Below the pieces are notes generated by a model. That model had not been told where the DNA came from, did not search any database, and saw only the letters and a program-made list of their open reading frames with translations. Shown piece by piece: positions 23,932-36,461 of a stretch of DNA of 64,000 nt (positions are counted from its first letter, which is position 1; every line of letters begins with the position of its first letter). The translations under genes were made by a program, and so were the position numbers. The stretch lies in assembly GCF_933775445.1 (NCBI RefSeq), contig NC_065875.1, positions 10,553,001 through 10,617,000 on the forward strand. The letters run 5' to 3'. The DNA is from Argentina anserina. Its lineage: Eukaryota > Streptophyta > Magnoliopsida > Rosales > Rosaceae.

Positions 23932-24203
23932 ACATTGTGACTTGCATATTCGGATTCCTGCTCCTCCTCTACTAAAGTGTGATAACCTTTATGCGTTGGC
24001 ATTGAGTTCAAATCCAGTTTTTCACTCTCCAATCAAGCACTTAGATAACGATTTTCACTTTGTTCGAGAACGTGTGCAGAAAAGAGATTTAGTGCTTCAA
24101 TATGTGCCTACCACTCAACAAACAACATATATCTTTACAAAATGCCTAGAGTCCAGTTTTCAAAGAACACAGTTCCAATCTCAGTGTCATAAGCCCTACT
24201 GAG
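23932..24203 (+). pseudogene. Ty1/copia RNase H C-terminal fragment
   Basis: The open stretch encodes a chain like the end of copia RNase H: LLKCDNLYALALSSNPVFHS, then KHLDNDFHFVRERV, then DLVLQYVPTTQQ and IFTKCL. The upstream remainder of pol is absent, apparently removed at the Helitron junction. The polypurine-like GATTGAGGGAGG at 24201-24212 and a TGCTAGAATA start at 24213 fit the transition into a 3' LTR. Confidence 0.75.
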
Positions 24204-24212
24204 ATTGAGGGA

Positions 24213-24700
24213 GGTGCTAGAATACATATAATTCTGTGTTAGTTGACGTTGCCAATTGCTACAACTATCACAAAATGAGTAATGATTGTTGGGCTTGATT
24301 GGAGAGGGCCTGTGTTCAATGGTTGATTATAGGTTAGACGGAATGTGGTTCAAAGTCTTAACATCTTCCCCGAATCCTAATCATCAATTTGCTTGGTCAT
24401 AGCTAGACCGATCCAAAAAAACTCATAGTGAAGACTGAAGAATTACAACAATAATGAACTTACAGACCTCTCAAAATGTTCTACTTCGAAAACTGATAGA
24501 CGTAGCAAATGAAATGAGTACACAAAACTTTGTTGGTGAGCCATAATCTAGTTGGCTGGGTAGCACAACTAACATCGTTGAAAAGTGAAAACATACATTC
24601 AGACCTCACCGACGATGAAAGGGTATGCTAGGCTAAGAAATTTATTAGTAATAATAAACAAAAATAAACAAAGAACATAACTCATTTGAACAGCAACGCA
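24213..24700 (+). mobile_element. probable 3' LTR remnant of the copia fragment and intergenic DNA
   Basis: Begins TGCTAGAATACATATAATTC immediately after the polypurine-like tract. The right end was not determined, and no second LTR copy is in the window. Confidence 0.4.
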
Positions 24701-24800
24701 GCTTCAGCTCAAATGGCCCCTTGTGATTGTTGGGCCATTCTTAACGATTCCCAGATGTCGGAGTAACCCAAGTATATCAAAACAAACAACTCACATATGA

Positions 24801-27800
24801 TTATGAAATCTCAAAAAGTCTCTTCAGTTTCACAACCAGCTTCCATTCCTCAATTGAGAGTTCATCCTGAATATATAAAAATCACCCATAATTTAAGTTC
24901 AAGCATTGTGTTTGACATTATCCAAAATGCAAAAGAATTTGCTTACCCGATAGCTTGTTTTAAGTACATCAATCGACTTCCTGGAAATACGACTGACAAG
25001 TTCATCTTCCATTTCAAAATGCCTACCGTACATCTTTTGCTGCTCGTCAGAATTTGTGCCAACTATCTGCAATGACAAAACAAAAGCCATGCCACTCATC
25101 CAGTTAATCTACAGATAATCCTTTCAATAACTTGGCCCATGACAATAATCTTTTATAGCAGTGAGACTAAATTATATCCTCATTGATTTGTACTATTCAT
25201 CGATTTGACATCTGTCTCTAACCCATTGTGGCAAGTAAACTCCACAAAAGAAAACATCCTCATATTTATAGCATGTATTTTCAATACTTTAAACTAACCA
25301 TTCACTAGCAACCTACATGACATACACACAAAAAAATTAGCCAAAAAGGCTGACGTTTAACCATATGATTTTAATTAGCACAATCTTTGTTTTCATTTTA
25401 CCGAATGACCTACATGTACACAATTTTAAACAACTAAATGTCTATTGAATTACTTGATTCTATATAATTATCATTCTTGCATGTGAATCTAAATGATGAA
25501 TGGCTGTAATAATCAAAGTCATATACTAGTGAAGAGCCCCAAAAAAAACCTCAAATTCTTTAATAAGGATGTCCGACTCTTGATTCTCCCTAGTATGCGG
25601 TCCCTGGTCCCTATCCAGTGCGGAAGCCCGCTTAAAGTGTGTTTGGTTGCCTGGACTAAAGGGCATTGTGTTAAATAAGAATTCTTAACTGATTTTGGCC
25701 TGTGTTTGGTAATAAGGAGTACAAACATAAATGACACTAGATAGCACCGGATTTCATTTTCAACCTCCTTAGACAGTACTCCAAATGGAGATCCCTACTT
25801 GTTTCTTTATCTTTGTTCTGGTTTGGAAATTATTAGTGGGCTTTAGTCGATGTACTCTTTGTAAAATTTTCCCCGTCTATTATAAAGACCAATATGGAAT
25901 ACTATACCGCATACAAGAGAGCACTGATCAATATGTCACTTCATAGGTTGCAAAGATGTGTGTACATGTCAAAATAAACATACCTGGATAGCCACCTTCT
26001 GCCCCTTTTTCGCTATATCTACAGGTTTGTTGTTATTCTTGATAGATGCTAGGCGCCCAATATCAATAAAATCTCTCTGTGGAATGCAAATAGGAGCCCC
26101 TACCTGTACAGAGAGTATTAAACAAAGGTGGCAATGCTGATGTCAATAGAAAACTACAATGCAATCACCACGCATCATCTATATCCAAAAAATAGCACAC
26201 ATGCTTTTTAGGCGAAGAATAAATCTAAGACCTAACAATATAAATCGACAGAAACTGAGAACTATGAATGCACAAAATTCATCAATTCAAGATGAATGAA
26301 GCATGTGAGAGGCTTGTTCAGCAAAATTGGACCACTGAACTCAGTAAAGTTAGACATGGATTAAACGGTGCTTTCAACCCAGTAAATAACAAAATCGTAC
26401 TACTCATAAAAGTACTGGATCATTTAGTTTCCCATTTCAATAATATATGGCTGAGCTGTATGTTTCTTAGGAAAAAAATATGGCCGAGCTGTATGTTACG
26501 TAGGAAACTAAGTCGAGAAGCAAAAGAGAGAGACAAAGGAAAATCAGGAAGAATAAGATCGATAATTTTAATAATTAACTACCAGCCAAGGATCCTTCTG
26601 AGACTTGAAGAAGGTGACTATAGTAAGTATTTTGTTTGAAAGCCCTTCTACAAAGTATCAGGGAGTTTATTAAATTGGATTTTCTCAAAGCTAGATATGA
26701 CAGGTGATGATAATCCAGAAACCTCATTATACCCAACTGAAGAGGACAAAGTAAAGCAACTGCAGTATATACCTTTGCAATGCCTTCAAGGACTTCAACA
26801 CCCACGAGAATTGGATCCTTTTTTCTGAAAACACAGTTGGGTAAAATCTTGAGCACACACGGAAAAACAGCTTCATCAGCATCTTCCTTCTTCTTTTCCT
26901 CTTTGAGATTGTCGATATAGGCTTTGAATTGGTCAAATAAGTGATAGATTATATCAGCAAGAAAAATCTTCACACCCAACTCCTCTGCAATGTCCCGGGC
27001 CTCAGGTGTCACTTTAACATCAAATGCCAGGATAGTGGCATATTCCTTTTTCTTTTCAAGCATTACACTGGCCTTCATCACATCCTTCTTGTGTACAGGG
27101 CCAATGCTAATACCACTAACAGGTATATTAACTTCCGGCGTTTTCAGGAACTCTAGCAATGCTTCCAGCGATCCAAGAGTGGATGCTTGTACACAAACTC
27201 CCTCACCACTCTTATCAATCCTATTTAAGACTGATTTCATATCCTCCATAGCAGTTTTCTTGATATCATCCAAGTCATCAAGAGGCCCAACAACATATAG
27301 AGCAGTTCCAGCAATAGCATGTTCAAGTCCCTGCATATATTAAACACAGAATACAGCAAAAGTTTAATGCCTTCATATCAGTTGGCAAGTGAATTAGTCT
27401 CAACTTCAACATAGAATTACCTGCGCTGTGATCTTGATACCTTGTGCAGCTTTGATTTGACTATGATGCAGATAAGTTCCCTGAAACCAAAACGAACACT
27501 GTCACTGTTTACCATGATGGGAACAACTACCATTGTCTCACGACTAAAAGGGCTCCTAGCAGACATGAGGCAGCAAGTAGACATTTTATACAAAGCAAAA
27601 AAACTAGCAAAATATTATGATTAAAAGTGAAAAAGAAAACAACATTGGAGTACTCTAGATTATTTATAATCCTACTTTCACCAATTGCGAACCAAGAAAT
27701 ATGAGTACAAGAATTTATCCAAAGCAATGCATCCTATATGCAAATTAAAAGAATAATTAATTTTGTAACAAAAAGTATTAGCACAAACGAACAGAGTTAT

Positions 27801-30800
27801 ATTTTAGTGCTCTGACTAATCCTGAACCCAAAATTAGTGATACCATTCTGTAGAGAAAAAAGGTCAACTATTTTAATGACAGGCCTACTCTGTGTGTTGT
27901 TTTAATGGACTACAATAACTTTTTAGGAAAGCCGGATCACTCTGAGCTTTAATCTGAATGAATTATCTTATCTTTACAGACAAAATCAGACCGCCACTTG
28001 AAATTTGATTTTAATCAGAATCAACCTCGTACTGTACTTGCAAAAGACATCAGCCTAGGACAAACTTAAATTTTTCTGACTCTGACGTCACAAATATAGC
28101 AGTTGGAGCTGACAAGGCGACCCACTCCTCAGCTTTTACCCTAACTTTATGCAATATCTCTAAAATACCCATTTCCACCCTTCCCAGTTTCAAAACTCCA
28201 AAATCAAATTTCACAGTTGGAAAAACTCAAAAATGCCCAGAGCTCAAAACCAAGCTAGACGACGAAGAAGAAAAAACCCACCCAATATTCAAGTATAAAA
28301 CTCTGCCCGCTTCGCATTTAATTTCTCAATTCGACTTTCAAGTTTGTAATTCCGCTTCCAAAACTCTACATCAATATGCTTCTTCACCAAACCCTAATTT
28401 CTCAGTCTATGTTGTGGTCATCACTCATCAGTACGATGAAGGATTTCAATTCTTATGATCCAATTAGGAAACAATAAGAGGTGAAGAACATACCGGTGAA
28501 CCTAAGACTCAACGGCGACAAGTCGGACCAGCTCGGAGTTGGCGCGAGCTCCGTTTAACCCAATTCAAGAACCAGATTAAAACCCTAAGCCGGAGAAAGA
28601 CTCCGGGATTCAGAGTAAGGTTGGGAAGACGCCGACCAAAGCCTCCAAGGCCGGAGTTTCCACTCTCCGGACACTGAGTAGCACGGTACTGCTTTATTGG
28701 TTTGGAAGCAGTTTGGGTTGGGCCCAGAAGAACGATCTGATGAGGATCGGGGACATTGCTGGACTCGAATGAGCAGAGGTGGTGTTGACAATGGGAGTTT
28801 GCCTATTTTGACTCCTTGGATAGGGAGGATGGCTGGGAAGGGTGGTCAGAGTTAGTCGAAGAGTAATGTGACTCACACTACAGTTGGGAAGAGAAATACC
28901 TCACTTTGATCTCAAGGAAGACTCATCTTTTTGGATGGAGCACAATGTGATTGGGACATCACAACCTAACCTTCTAAGGTTGATGAGCAAAAGAGATCGA
29001 ACCTAATCATTCCCTTTCCATAGGACCTGTCTAATTTCTTTGGAAGGAAAGCTGAGCCTGAGTCTAGAAGTCTATTAAGCTTTGGGGTACTTTTATATTT
29101 TTGTTTTGTGTCTGTTCATATTTCATTTCAGTCTAGGAGTTTAAAGTTTTCCTTTATTCTGTCTTTAAGCTTCAGCATAGAAAATTCGGAGTCCTCACGT
29201 GTTTAATGCTAGTTAATGTCAGTTATCTACTCTAGTATAAAATAGGTGTAAAGTGCTGAAAGGCAAAGAGATGTTTAGCTGAGTAAAGAGTTATCAGATT
29301 TTCCGAGTTGGCCTGTGATGGGATTGCTGAGATGCCTAAATTAAGGTGAGAAGCCTGGGAGAGATTCCTAAATCAAAATGATGTGGGTGTGAAGCCTATA
29401 CAAAGGGCGTGAAGCCTAGGACTTAATCTATTTACTAAAAGTCAGTGTGTTCATTCTATAGTCTTAAAGTTTGTAATCCTGGTTACCAATCAGCTAGTAT
29501 GCTGCATCACAAAGTACAATTGATAATCTCATATTTATAATCCCATTTTTCTTTTTTGGGTATATAAATAGTAGAATTTCATGTTGATGACCAAGTCAAG
29601 CTGATATATGACTTGCTACAACAACTTTCACCAGCGTATATAGCAAGGAGCAATATTGAACTATATTTTAACTGGATATTTTTGATTGAACAGGCACTCA
29701 AGTCGTAGCAGAAATTAAAACTGAAAAAGAAAACCATACCTTGACACGAAGTTCTTTCATGGGATGTGGTGTCAACAAAGCTCGAATTGTAGTAACAATA
29801 GGTCCCTAAGATAAAATGAGAAACTAATATCAAGAATGGTTATTATCTTAAAACTCCTAGAATGCTGACAATGATCACTACTAAACAATTCAGAAAAAAA
29901 CTGATGGTCTGTAAGTATCACAAAAGTAGCAGGTGATAAATTGTCTGGGTAAAAGGTTTAGATGCTTGCCTGCATGCCACAAACGACTATCTGATCTCCT
30001 TCATGAAGCACACCATTAACCAGCACAACATCGATTGTTGTTCCAAGGCCCTCAATAACCTTGACTTCCAATACCGTACACTAATGCACAGTACCAACCC
30101 TCCCATCAGATTTAGACAGATTTATAGGGTTAATAACATCACTGAAAACCAAGTGAAGAGAATTCAAACCTGAATTTCATTGCTGTATGTAAGTTTCTCA
30201 ACCATTGATTTCTGGGCCCACTGAACCAATAGTAATAACAAGTCTGGAATCCCTTCACCACTGCAATATTCAAAAGAAAAACTGTAAGGATTCCAAACAT
30301 GCCATTTACAACAGCGCAAACATCAAGCTACAGACAGGAGTTCAAAAGCCAACCTAATGGCACTTGTAGGTACAATGCTGTATGTTTCTCCCATTTCTTT
30401 ATTCTTATAGTACAGTTCAGTATTTAAGCCTTGCTCCTTGAACTGAGTGATAATCTGGCAAGTTTAAAAAACAGGAAATTCAACAGCGTAAGCAACCTTA
30501 AGACTAACAAAAATAAATATAAATGAAAGCAAGAGATCGGAATGCACAAGACCTCCGTAACCCTCCTGTCGTACTCATTTAATACATCCTTCGATTGCTG
30601 CTTCATTGCCTTCCGTATTGGCTGGTTACGGAAGGTTTTCCATCCATAGAGTCTATCCACCTGAAAATGGAAACTCAAAAAATGAAACTTAAACGTCGAT
30701 TAGAAGGCACTAGTAGGGAAAGGATCACTGAACATAAGCCTCACCTTATTCAATGCTACGATGAATTCTGTATTCCTCATTTTCAAGAGATTGAGCGACT

Positions 30801-33105
30801 CTATTGTTTGAGGCTCTAAACCGTGCATAATGTCAACAACCAAAATTGCAATATCGCATAAACCTGAACCCCGTGACCTTAAATTAGTAAATGACTCGTG
30901 CCCAGGGGTATCAATGACCAATAGACCTGGGACTTTCAGCTTTGCATCAGCTTTCAACTCCTTAGTCCTCTCACGGATGTTTTCCGCTGGGAAGTACGTG
31001 GCACCAATCTGTTGCGTGATACCTCCGGCCTCACCCTCCTGAACATTTGTGCCTCGGATACAATCCAGAAGTTTAGTTTTACCAGTATCAACGTGGCCCA
31101 TAATGCAGCAAATGGGAGAGCGTAGATCACTATGATCCTCTTTAGAGGCGGAATCTGAAGTTTGTGCTTCTTTCTTTCCAGCAGCATCATCAGCTTCCAC
31201 CTCGACTTGTTTTTTCCGATTCTCAACCTCTTGAGGCTTAAATGGTTGAGAAGGTACAGATGCTGCAGGTTTCATCCCTTTATTCACAGCAGGTTCAACC
31301 TCGGCTTGTTTCTTCTGCATTTCAACCACATGAGGCTTTAATGGATGAGAATGAACAGATGCTGCAGGTTTCATCCCTTTATTCGCAACAGGTTCAACCT
31401 CTTCATCAGAAAATCCGCTTTTAAATGAAAGATTAACAACAGCGTCATCATCCCAGCTCTTTGCATCCCATTCATCATCATCGTCATCATCATCCTCTTC
31501 TTGAACCAATGCATTGTCTTCAACAGATTTAGAAACTTCAACAGATTCCTGCTCTTCAACCTTTTCAAGTTCCACAGAATGAAGCTCCGGGACAGTAACT
31601 TGCTGGCTTTCTTCTTTGACTTCCACAGGCTTTGTAGCAGCTGGTTTTGACTTGTTTTTCTGATATAAGGGTTTCTTAGCTGGTTTTTCATTGTCTGCGT
31701 TAGGTAAATTCTTAAGAAGCTGCTCTCTCATTTGCTGACGCCGTTTCTCCTCTTCTTTTTGCTTGGGAGTTTTATATAAACCTGCCTTCTTCAACTCTAG
31801 GATCTTTTGCTTTTCCTTCTCCTTTTTCATCCGTTTTGCCTCTTCCTTTTGCATCTCAAGTTCTTCCTGCTTACGTCTCTCCTCTTCTTCTCTCTTCAGT
31901 TTTTCCTCTTCTTCCTTTCTCCTCCTCTCTTCTTCTTCCTGTCGCCTAGCAAGGGCCTCTTGCATCTCCCTGACATGTTTAGGCACCTTCTTTTCAGCCG
32001 CTTTGCCTTTCACTTCCTTCTTCTTTGGTTCAATTGCTGGCTCAATTTTTGCTGCTTCTTGTTTCTCATCCTTGACATCCACAGAAGATGCTGCAGCCGC
32101 CTTTTTCTCCTTCTTCTTTTTCTTCTTCTTTGCTGCAGCAGACTCCACGGTTCCTTCTTCTTGAGCTTCTTTTGAAGCAGATGTATCAACCGGAACCTCA
32201 GCTTTCTCCTCATTAATCTGAGGAGGGGCAGGTTTCTGTGGAATTTCACCTAGCTCTGCAAGAATTTTATCCAAATCATCCTCTTCTTGGGCTGTCCTCT
32301 TCTTCTTCTTTTTCTTACTCTTTGAAGGTTCTGCATCTTTAGTCGTAGAAAGATGAGAATCATCAACTTCAACCTTACTTGTTGGCGCAGTAGTTTGTTC
32401 AGGATCAACTAAATCAGCAATTTCACTCCCAACTTTCTTCTTTGACTTCTTCTTCTTACCAGTGAATGTGATCATAGATATGTCGTCATCCTCATCATTC
32501 TTTTCATCCGCATCATTGTTTTCATCATCATCTTCAAGGGCGAGGAAGCTGGTCGACACAACATTCTCACCCTTCTTTCCACCCTTGGATGCTTTCTTCT
32601 TCCCTGTAAAAACAATTGCAGGCTCGTCCTCATTGTCATCGTCGTCAGCTGCATTACTTTTATTCACAATATCATCATCATCCACCACGCCATCACTATC
32701 CCCTTCATCGCCAATGGCATCGAAAGCTGTCCCCCCGGTTTTCTTATTCAACTTGGGCTTCTTCGACTCCGAAAATTTCAACACCTCCTCGTCCTCCTCC
32801 TCACTATTACCTGTCACCACAGACTGCACATCCTCCTCCTCCTCAGCAGCCTCAAGAATTCCGAAGCTTGATGAGCTGAACGCATTCCCACCGCTCTTCT
32901 TCTTCGACTTGCTCTTCTTCTTCCCAGTGAAGACAACTTCGTCATCCTCATTAAACTCTTCATCTCTCTTTGCAGCTTTTGAATTTCCCTTCTTGCCCTT
33001 CTTCCCTATACTAGGAGCAACAACCTTCTCATCCTCGACCTTACTCTCCTCAGTTCCGACGGAGTACTCGTCGTCTTCGATTACCAGCGGCTTCTTCCGA
33101 CCCAT
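24801..33105 (-). CDS. eukaryotic translation initiation factor 5B (eIF5B), 11 coding exons
   Basis: Cytosolic translational GTPase that promotes ribosomal subunit joining and positions initiator Met-tRNA. Coding exons in transcript order: 30745-33105, 30553-30660, 30354-30454, 30170-30260, 29970-30080, 29740-29805, 27421-27480, 26773-27330, 25984-26103, 24947-25066, 24801-24866. Phases agree and give 1253 residues, a normal length for plant eIF5B. Residues 1-640 are a charged Lys/Glu/Asp-rich N-terminal region. The G domain has G1 GHVDTGKT (about 670-677), switch [11 protein letters not shown]3 DTPGHE (about 732) and G4 NKVD split by the first coding intron, with SAISGEG as G5. Domains II-IV follow ([20 protein letters not shown]). 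All introns are GT-AG except the one between 29806 and 29969, which starts with GC. The intron at 27481-29739 is 2.26 kb. The start ATG is the first in the long frame; a 5'UTR intron with donor GTAAGT at about 33323 is likely. Confidence 0.95.
27481..29739 (-). other. large eIF5B intron with probable inserted DNA
   Basis: This 2.26-kb intron is far longer than most of its neighbours. The plus-strand stretch 29020-29560 (TAGTATAAAATAGGTG near 29234, followed by repeated GAAGCCT units) looks like an LTR promoter/R region. The segment 28490-28700, read on the minus strand, is GC-richer and ends in a splice-donor-like CACCG|GTATGTTC, resembling a leader exon. No clear target duplication was found. 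Confidence 0.35.
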
Positions 33106-33354
33106 CGATGTTTCGACAGATTATGGTTTAACTGAACCTTGGGAAATCCTAATCGAAAATTCAACCAAAACAATCAAACCCTAAGCTGAAATTGTGCATC
33201 TATCTATTAACCTAAATAATTAGATCCAAATTTCAAGAGAGTATAGAATCACAGCAGCAATGTGTATAAGAATCTGACCCTATAAGAACCATATATATAT
33301 TGTTAGAGAGACAGAACTTACTGCTCCGAGCAGACCAAACGGAATCGCTGAATG

Positions 33355-33380
33355 AAGAGAGAGAGAGAGAGAGAGAGAGG
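33355..33380. repeat. (GA)n tract in the eIF5B leader
   Basis: GA repeat on the plus strand, CT on the eIF5B sense strand. CT-rich tracts are common in plant 5' leaders. Confidence 0.85.
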
Positions 33381-33404
33381 AGGACGTCGTCGTCGTAGTG
33401 TTGA

Positions 33405-33600
33405 AGGCCGCCGCAGTCTGGATTGAAGACTAAAGCCCCTATATACCGCCTTCTTATATTGGAAGAGCCTCCTTCCTTTATATTTCGCATTTTCGCAAAA
33501 ACAATACAAAAATAAAAACAATTGTTTAGAATATTACAACAATGCCATTCTATATAAAAGCGCAGCAGTCGTCGTCTGATTCCGTTAGATTGGGAGGGAG
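33405..33600. promoter_or_regulatory. compact head-to-head promoter between eIF5B and MED10
   Basis: A minus-strand TATA-like GGTATATAGGGGC (plus 33434-33446) precedes the eIF5B leader, and a plus-strand TATA box CTATATAAAAG (about 33550-33560) precedes the MED10 leader. The two are about 110 bp apart, so the genes share one short divergent promoter. Confidence 0.5.
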
Positions 33601-34097
33601 AGCAGCTTCGTTCACCACCGCGGCCGCAACAACAAGCAGAGCAAATTCACACCAGGCGACCCTCTTCTTCACACTCGGAAAGGTTTTTCTTTGACCTTGT
33701 TTTTTGCGTGGGTACTAGGGGATGAATTTCTATTAGGTTTTTTTAATTTTGGTATCTTTCTACTTTTCTGTTATGTATTGGGTTTTCATATCGAGTTCTG
33801 AAAACCAATTCAAAATTTTCTTCCCCTTGCTTTCAGTTTTAATCTCAGTTTCCTAATTTGTTTGATCAGATATGTAATTAGTGTATGTTGCCTACCTAAT
33901 TGACCCCATAAACTGAAATTATGTCTGTATAGGGCTGCTTACTAAAGTATATATACTAAACTCTTTGCTTTAAGCTGGGTGTTTAGTGTTTGATTATCGT
34001 TTAGGATGTTCTAAAGCTTCAATATTGAAACAGAATGGTTTGCTTTCTGCTTCTTGACATGTACGTTTTTGTTGAATTTCTTGACAGTGGGTCTGAA

Positions 34098-35297
34098 ATG
34101 GATGCATCGATGAATGCAAATGCTGGGATCGGTGGGAGTGGCGGCAATGGGATAATGGTTCCTCAAACCAATGATACAGCCGGAACAACAGCAGGGGTGG
34201 ACGATCCAAAGCAAGACCTGAACCAGGTCATTAACTCTATTCAGAAGACTTTAGGGCTCATTCACCAGCTCTACCTCACTGTCTCGTCCTTCAATGCTGG
34301 CTCTCAGCTCCCACTCCTCCAGCGCCTGTAATTCTCCTCGGTTTTGTGCTCTTCAATTGAGTGGTTGAATACTTGTTTTTAGCAGTATTTTGTGTGTCTG
34401 TCGGAGACTTTTTCTCACGTTAGGTTTGACCTCTCAGAAATGCTCTTGTTACGGAGCTTGACAATATGGCTAAGCTGTCTGAAAAGTGCAATATCCAGGT
34501 CCCTATGGAGGTTTTTAAGTGAGTAATTTGTACTTTAATATAATCAAGATTTCTCTTTTATGGCCAGTTCTGACTCTAATTGTTTGTTTATATTGCAAAG
34601 TTTGATTGATGATGGAAAAAATCCTGATGAATTTACAAGGGATGTCATAAACAGCTGTATTGCCAAAAATCAGATCACCAAAGGCAAAACTGATACATTC
34701 AAGGTGGGATTGACCTTTCTTTAATATTTTTCCCTCTGATATATATATATATATATGTATGTATCTATTATTTTTACTTCAGTGTTTGAAGATTGTTGAT
34801 TCAACCTACTTTCATGCATTTTCAGAGTTTGCGCAAACACCTCCTGGACGAACTTGAACAGACATTTCCTGATGAAGTGGAATCATACAGAGAAATTCGT
34901 GCTGCTTCAGCTGCTGTAAGTTGCATTTCTTTGGTCTGCCAATGTGTTGTAAATGAATTTCACAAAAATGACTGTCTACATGTTGATATTTTTTTTTCTT
35001 TTAAATTTGTTCATGCCTTTTTCCCTTCTCTTTTGTTAATTGTCCCTGTTGAACACCCCTTTTGGCCTTTTCTGATTGTGTACCCTTGAGTAAATGAATC
35101 ATTCACCTATCTGTGCATCTGCACCCAGCAGAAGTCAGTTTTCAAAACTATCATTCTGTTCCTTGAAGTGTTATACAGGTGCTTTAGTTGTTTCTTTATA
35201 TTGTATCTCTTCCTATCTGATACAGGAAACAAAACGGCTTGCACAAGCACAAACTACATTGCCAAATGGAGATGTGAAGGTCAAACCGGAGTTTTAA
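34098..35297 (+). CDS. MED10: Mediator of RNA polymerase II transcription subunit 10 (MED10)
   Basis: Subunit of the middle module of the nuclear Mediator complex, which links transcription factors to RNA polymerase II. Exons 34098-34327, 34438-34518, 34601-34703, 34826-34915 and 35226-35297 give 191 residues, usual for plant MED10. A Gly/Asn-rich N terminus of about 35 residues precedes the conserved domain: LNQVINSIQKTLGLIHQLYL, then ELDNMAKLSEKCNIQVPMEV, then NPDEFTRDVINSCIAKNQ and TDTFKSLRKHLLDELE. The C-terminal tail is short and polar (TLPNGDVKVKPEF). The start is the ATG just after the acceptor TTGACAG at 34087, downstream of a leader intron from about 33682. All introns are GT-AG. It is transcribed divergently from eIF5B. 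Confidence 0.94.
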
Positions 35298-36452
35298 GAG
35301 TGACATATTTTGTTTCAGGTTATTAGATCCATGTCTTACACTGTTTAGTCTTAAGGATATAAGACGGAATGACTTTAATTCCTAGTTTCGGTGTTGTATG
35401 TTAGATATGTACGAACTGGGTACTCTGGAAATTGTCAATTTACTTTGGGACCATTGGATTGTATTATTGGCTTTTAGCTGGATTCTAAGTTTACATACAC
35501 ATGGAGAAGGACGCTGGCACTCAAATATTTGGTCGAGTTTGACTTGCTGCACTCTTGCTGTATTACCCTTCATTCTGACTGCCAGAGTTAATCCAACCCA
35601 AGTAAGCAAAATCTTCACTTTTGTTCTCAGCCTTGCCCAATAAATTCGAAGGTGATTGTGCAGCTGATCCATATCCGTTTGAACTACAACTTTGACACAT
35701 AAGATCACAAATCTCCTTTTTCAATTACATCACATGTCTCCTGGATGAAAGAGCTTCCATCATCAGCTCCTTCATCTCTTGTATTCCACTCTGGTCTTGT
35801 GCCTTGTTTAATAGATCTGCCATCAGACCAAAGCAAGAACAAGTTTTCCTTGAATAGCTTTCTATTGCATCTGTATTGACTATTTTCTCAATCACTTATG
35901 GCTAGCATGCACCTAATGCAATCTTTTGTCCACTAAACTGCATGGTGGGTTTATCATTTCAACACTTACATTTTCCCTCGGTTATTCATGGTTTCATGGG
36001 TATTGTTTAGCACTAGAGTCTACTTATCATTATCGAAGAACAGGAGGATATGCTGCTTGGGTGAAGACTTCCTCGTTAAACGCCTCTAACTTGTATTTGG
36101 CCTTGTATACAAAAGAAACAAGGCTCAAGAGTGAAGCCTCTTGGGCACCCGGAGTATCAATGGAAAGAGCTCTAGAAACAGTCCGCCACGAATTCGCTAG
36201 GCCCCTAAGCTAACTGAGGAAAAGGAATCTGCAATGAACTTGTATCTTGAATAATCCTGAGGAGCATCAAGGGGTTTTACCTGCAGCAAGAATATGTTAC
36301 ATGCATTGTCCCTGAAAAGCAGGGTTTACCCATAAATGTTGATGTTGATGACTTGATGTAGTTGTCACCTTAGTCCGTGGTGGTACGAGTGGTTAAAACA
36401 TCTCTCAGCAACAAAAAAAAATATAATAATAACTCATCAAGTTTCTTAACAA
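35298..36452. other. MED10 3' flank and intergenic DNA
   Basis: No coding gene supported. 36370-36425 (GGTGGTACGAGTGGTTAA followed by an A-rich tail) faintly resembles the box A and tail of a SINE, but no box B is seen. A 95-codon frame at 35926-36213 has no recognisable domain. Confidence 0.35.
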
Positions 36453-36461
36453 TTAATGAGC

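Noticed and set aside
31763..33184. Long plus-strand open frames rich in Ser/Phe opposite the eIF5B N-terminal region
   Set aside because: They are shadows of the Lys/Glu-rich eIF5B coding exon on the minus strand; the amino acid bias is what an antisense reading of AAG/GAA codons gives.
34035..34100. Upstream in-frame ATG extending MED10 by 21 residues
   Set aside because: A good splice acceptor (TTGACAG) at 34087 lies between it and the conserved start, so the upstream ATG is intronic.
36370..36425. SINE-like box A followed by an A-rich tail
   Set aside because: No box B and no flanking duplication; too weak to call.
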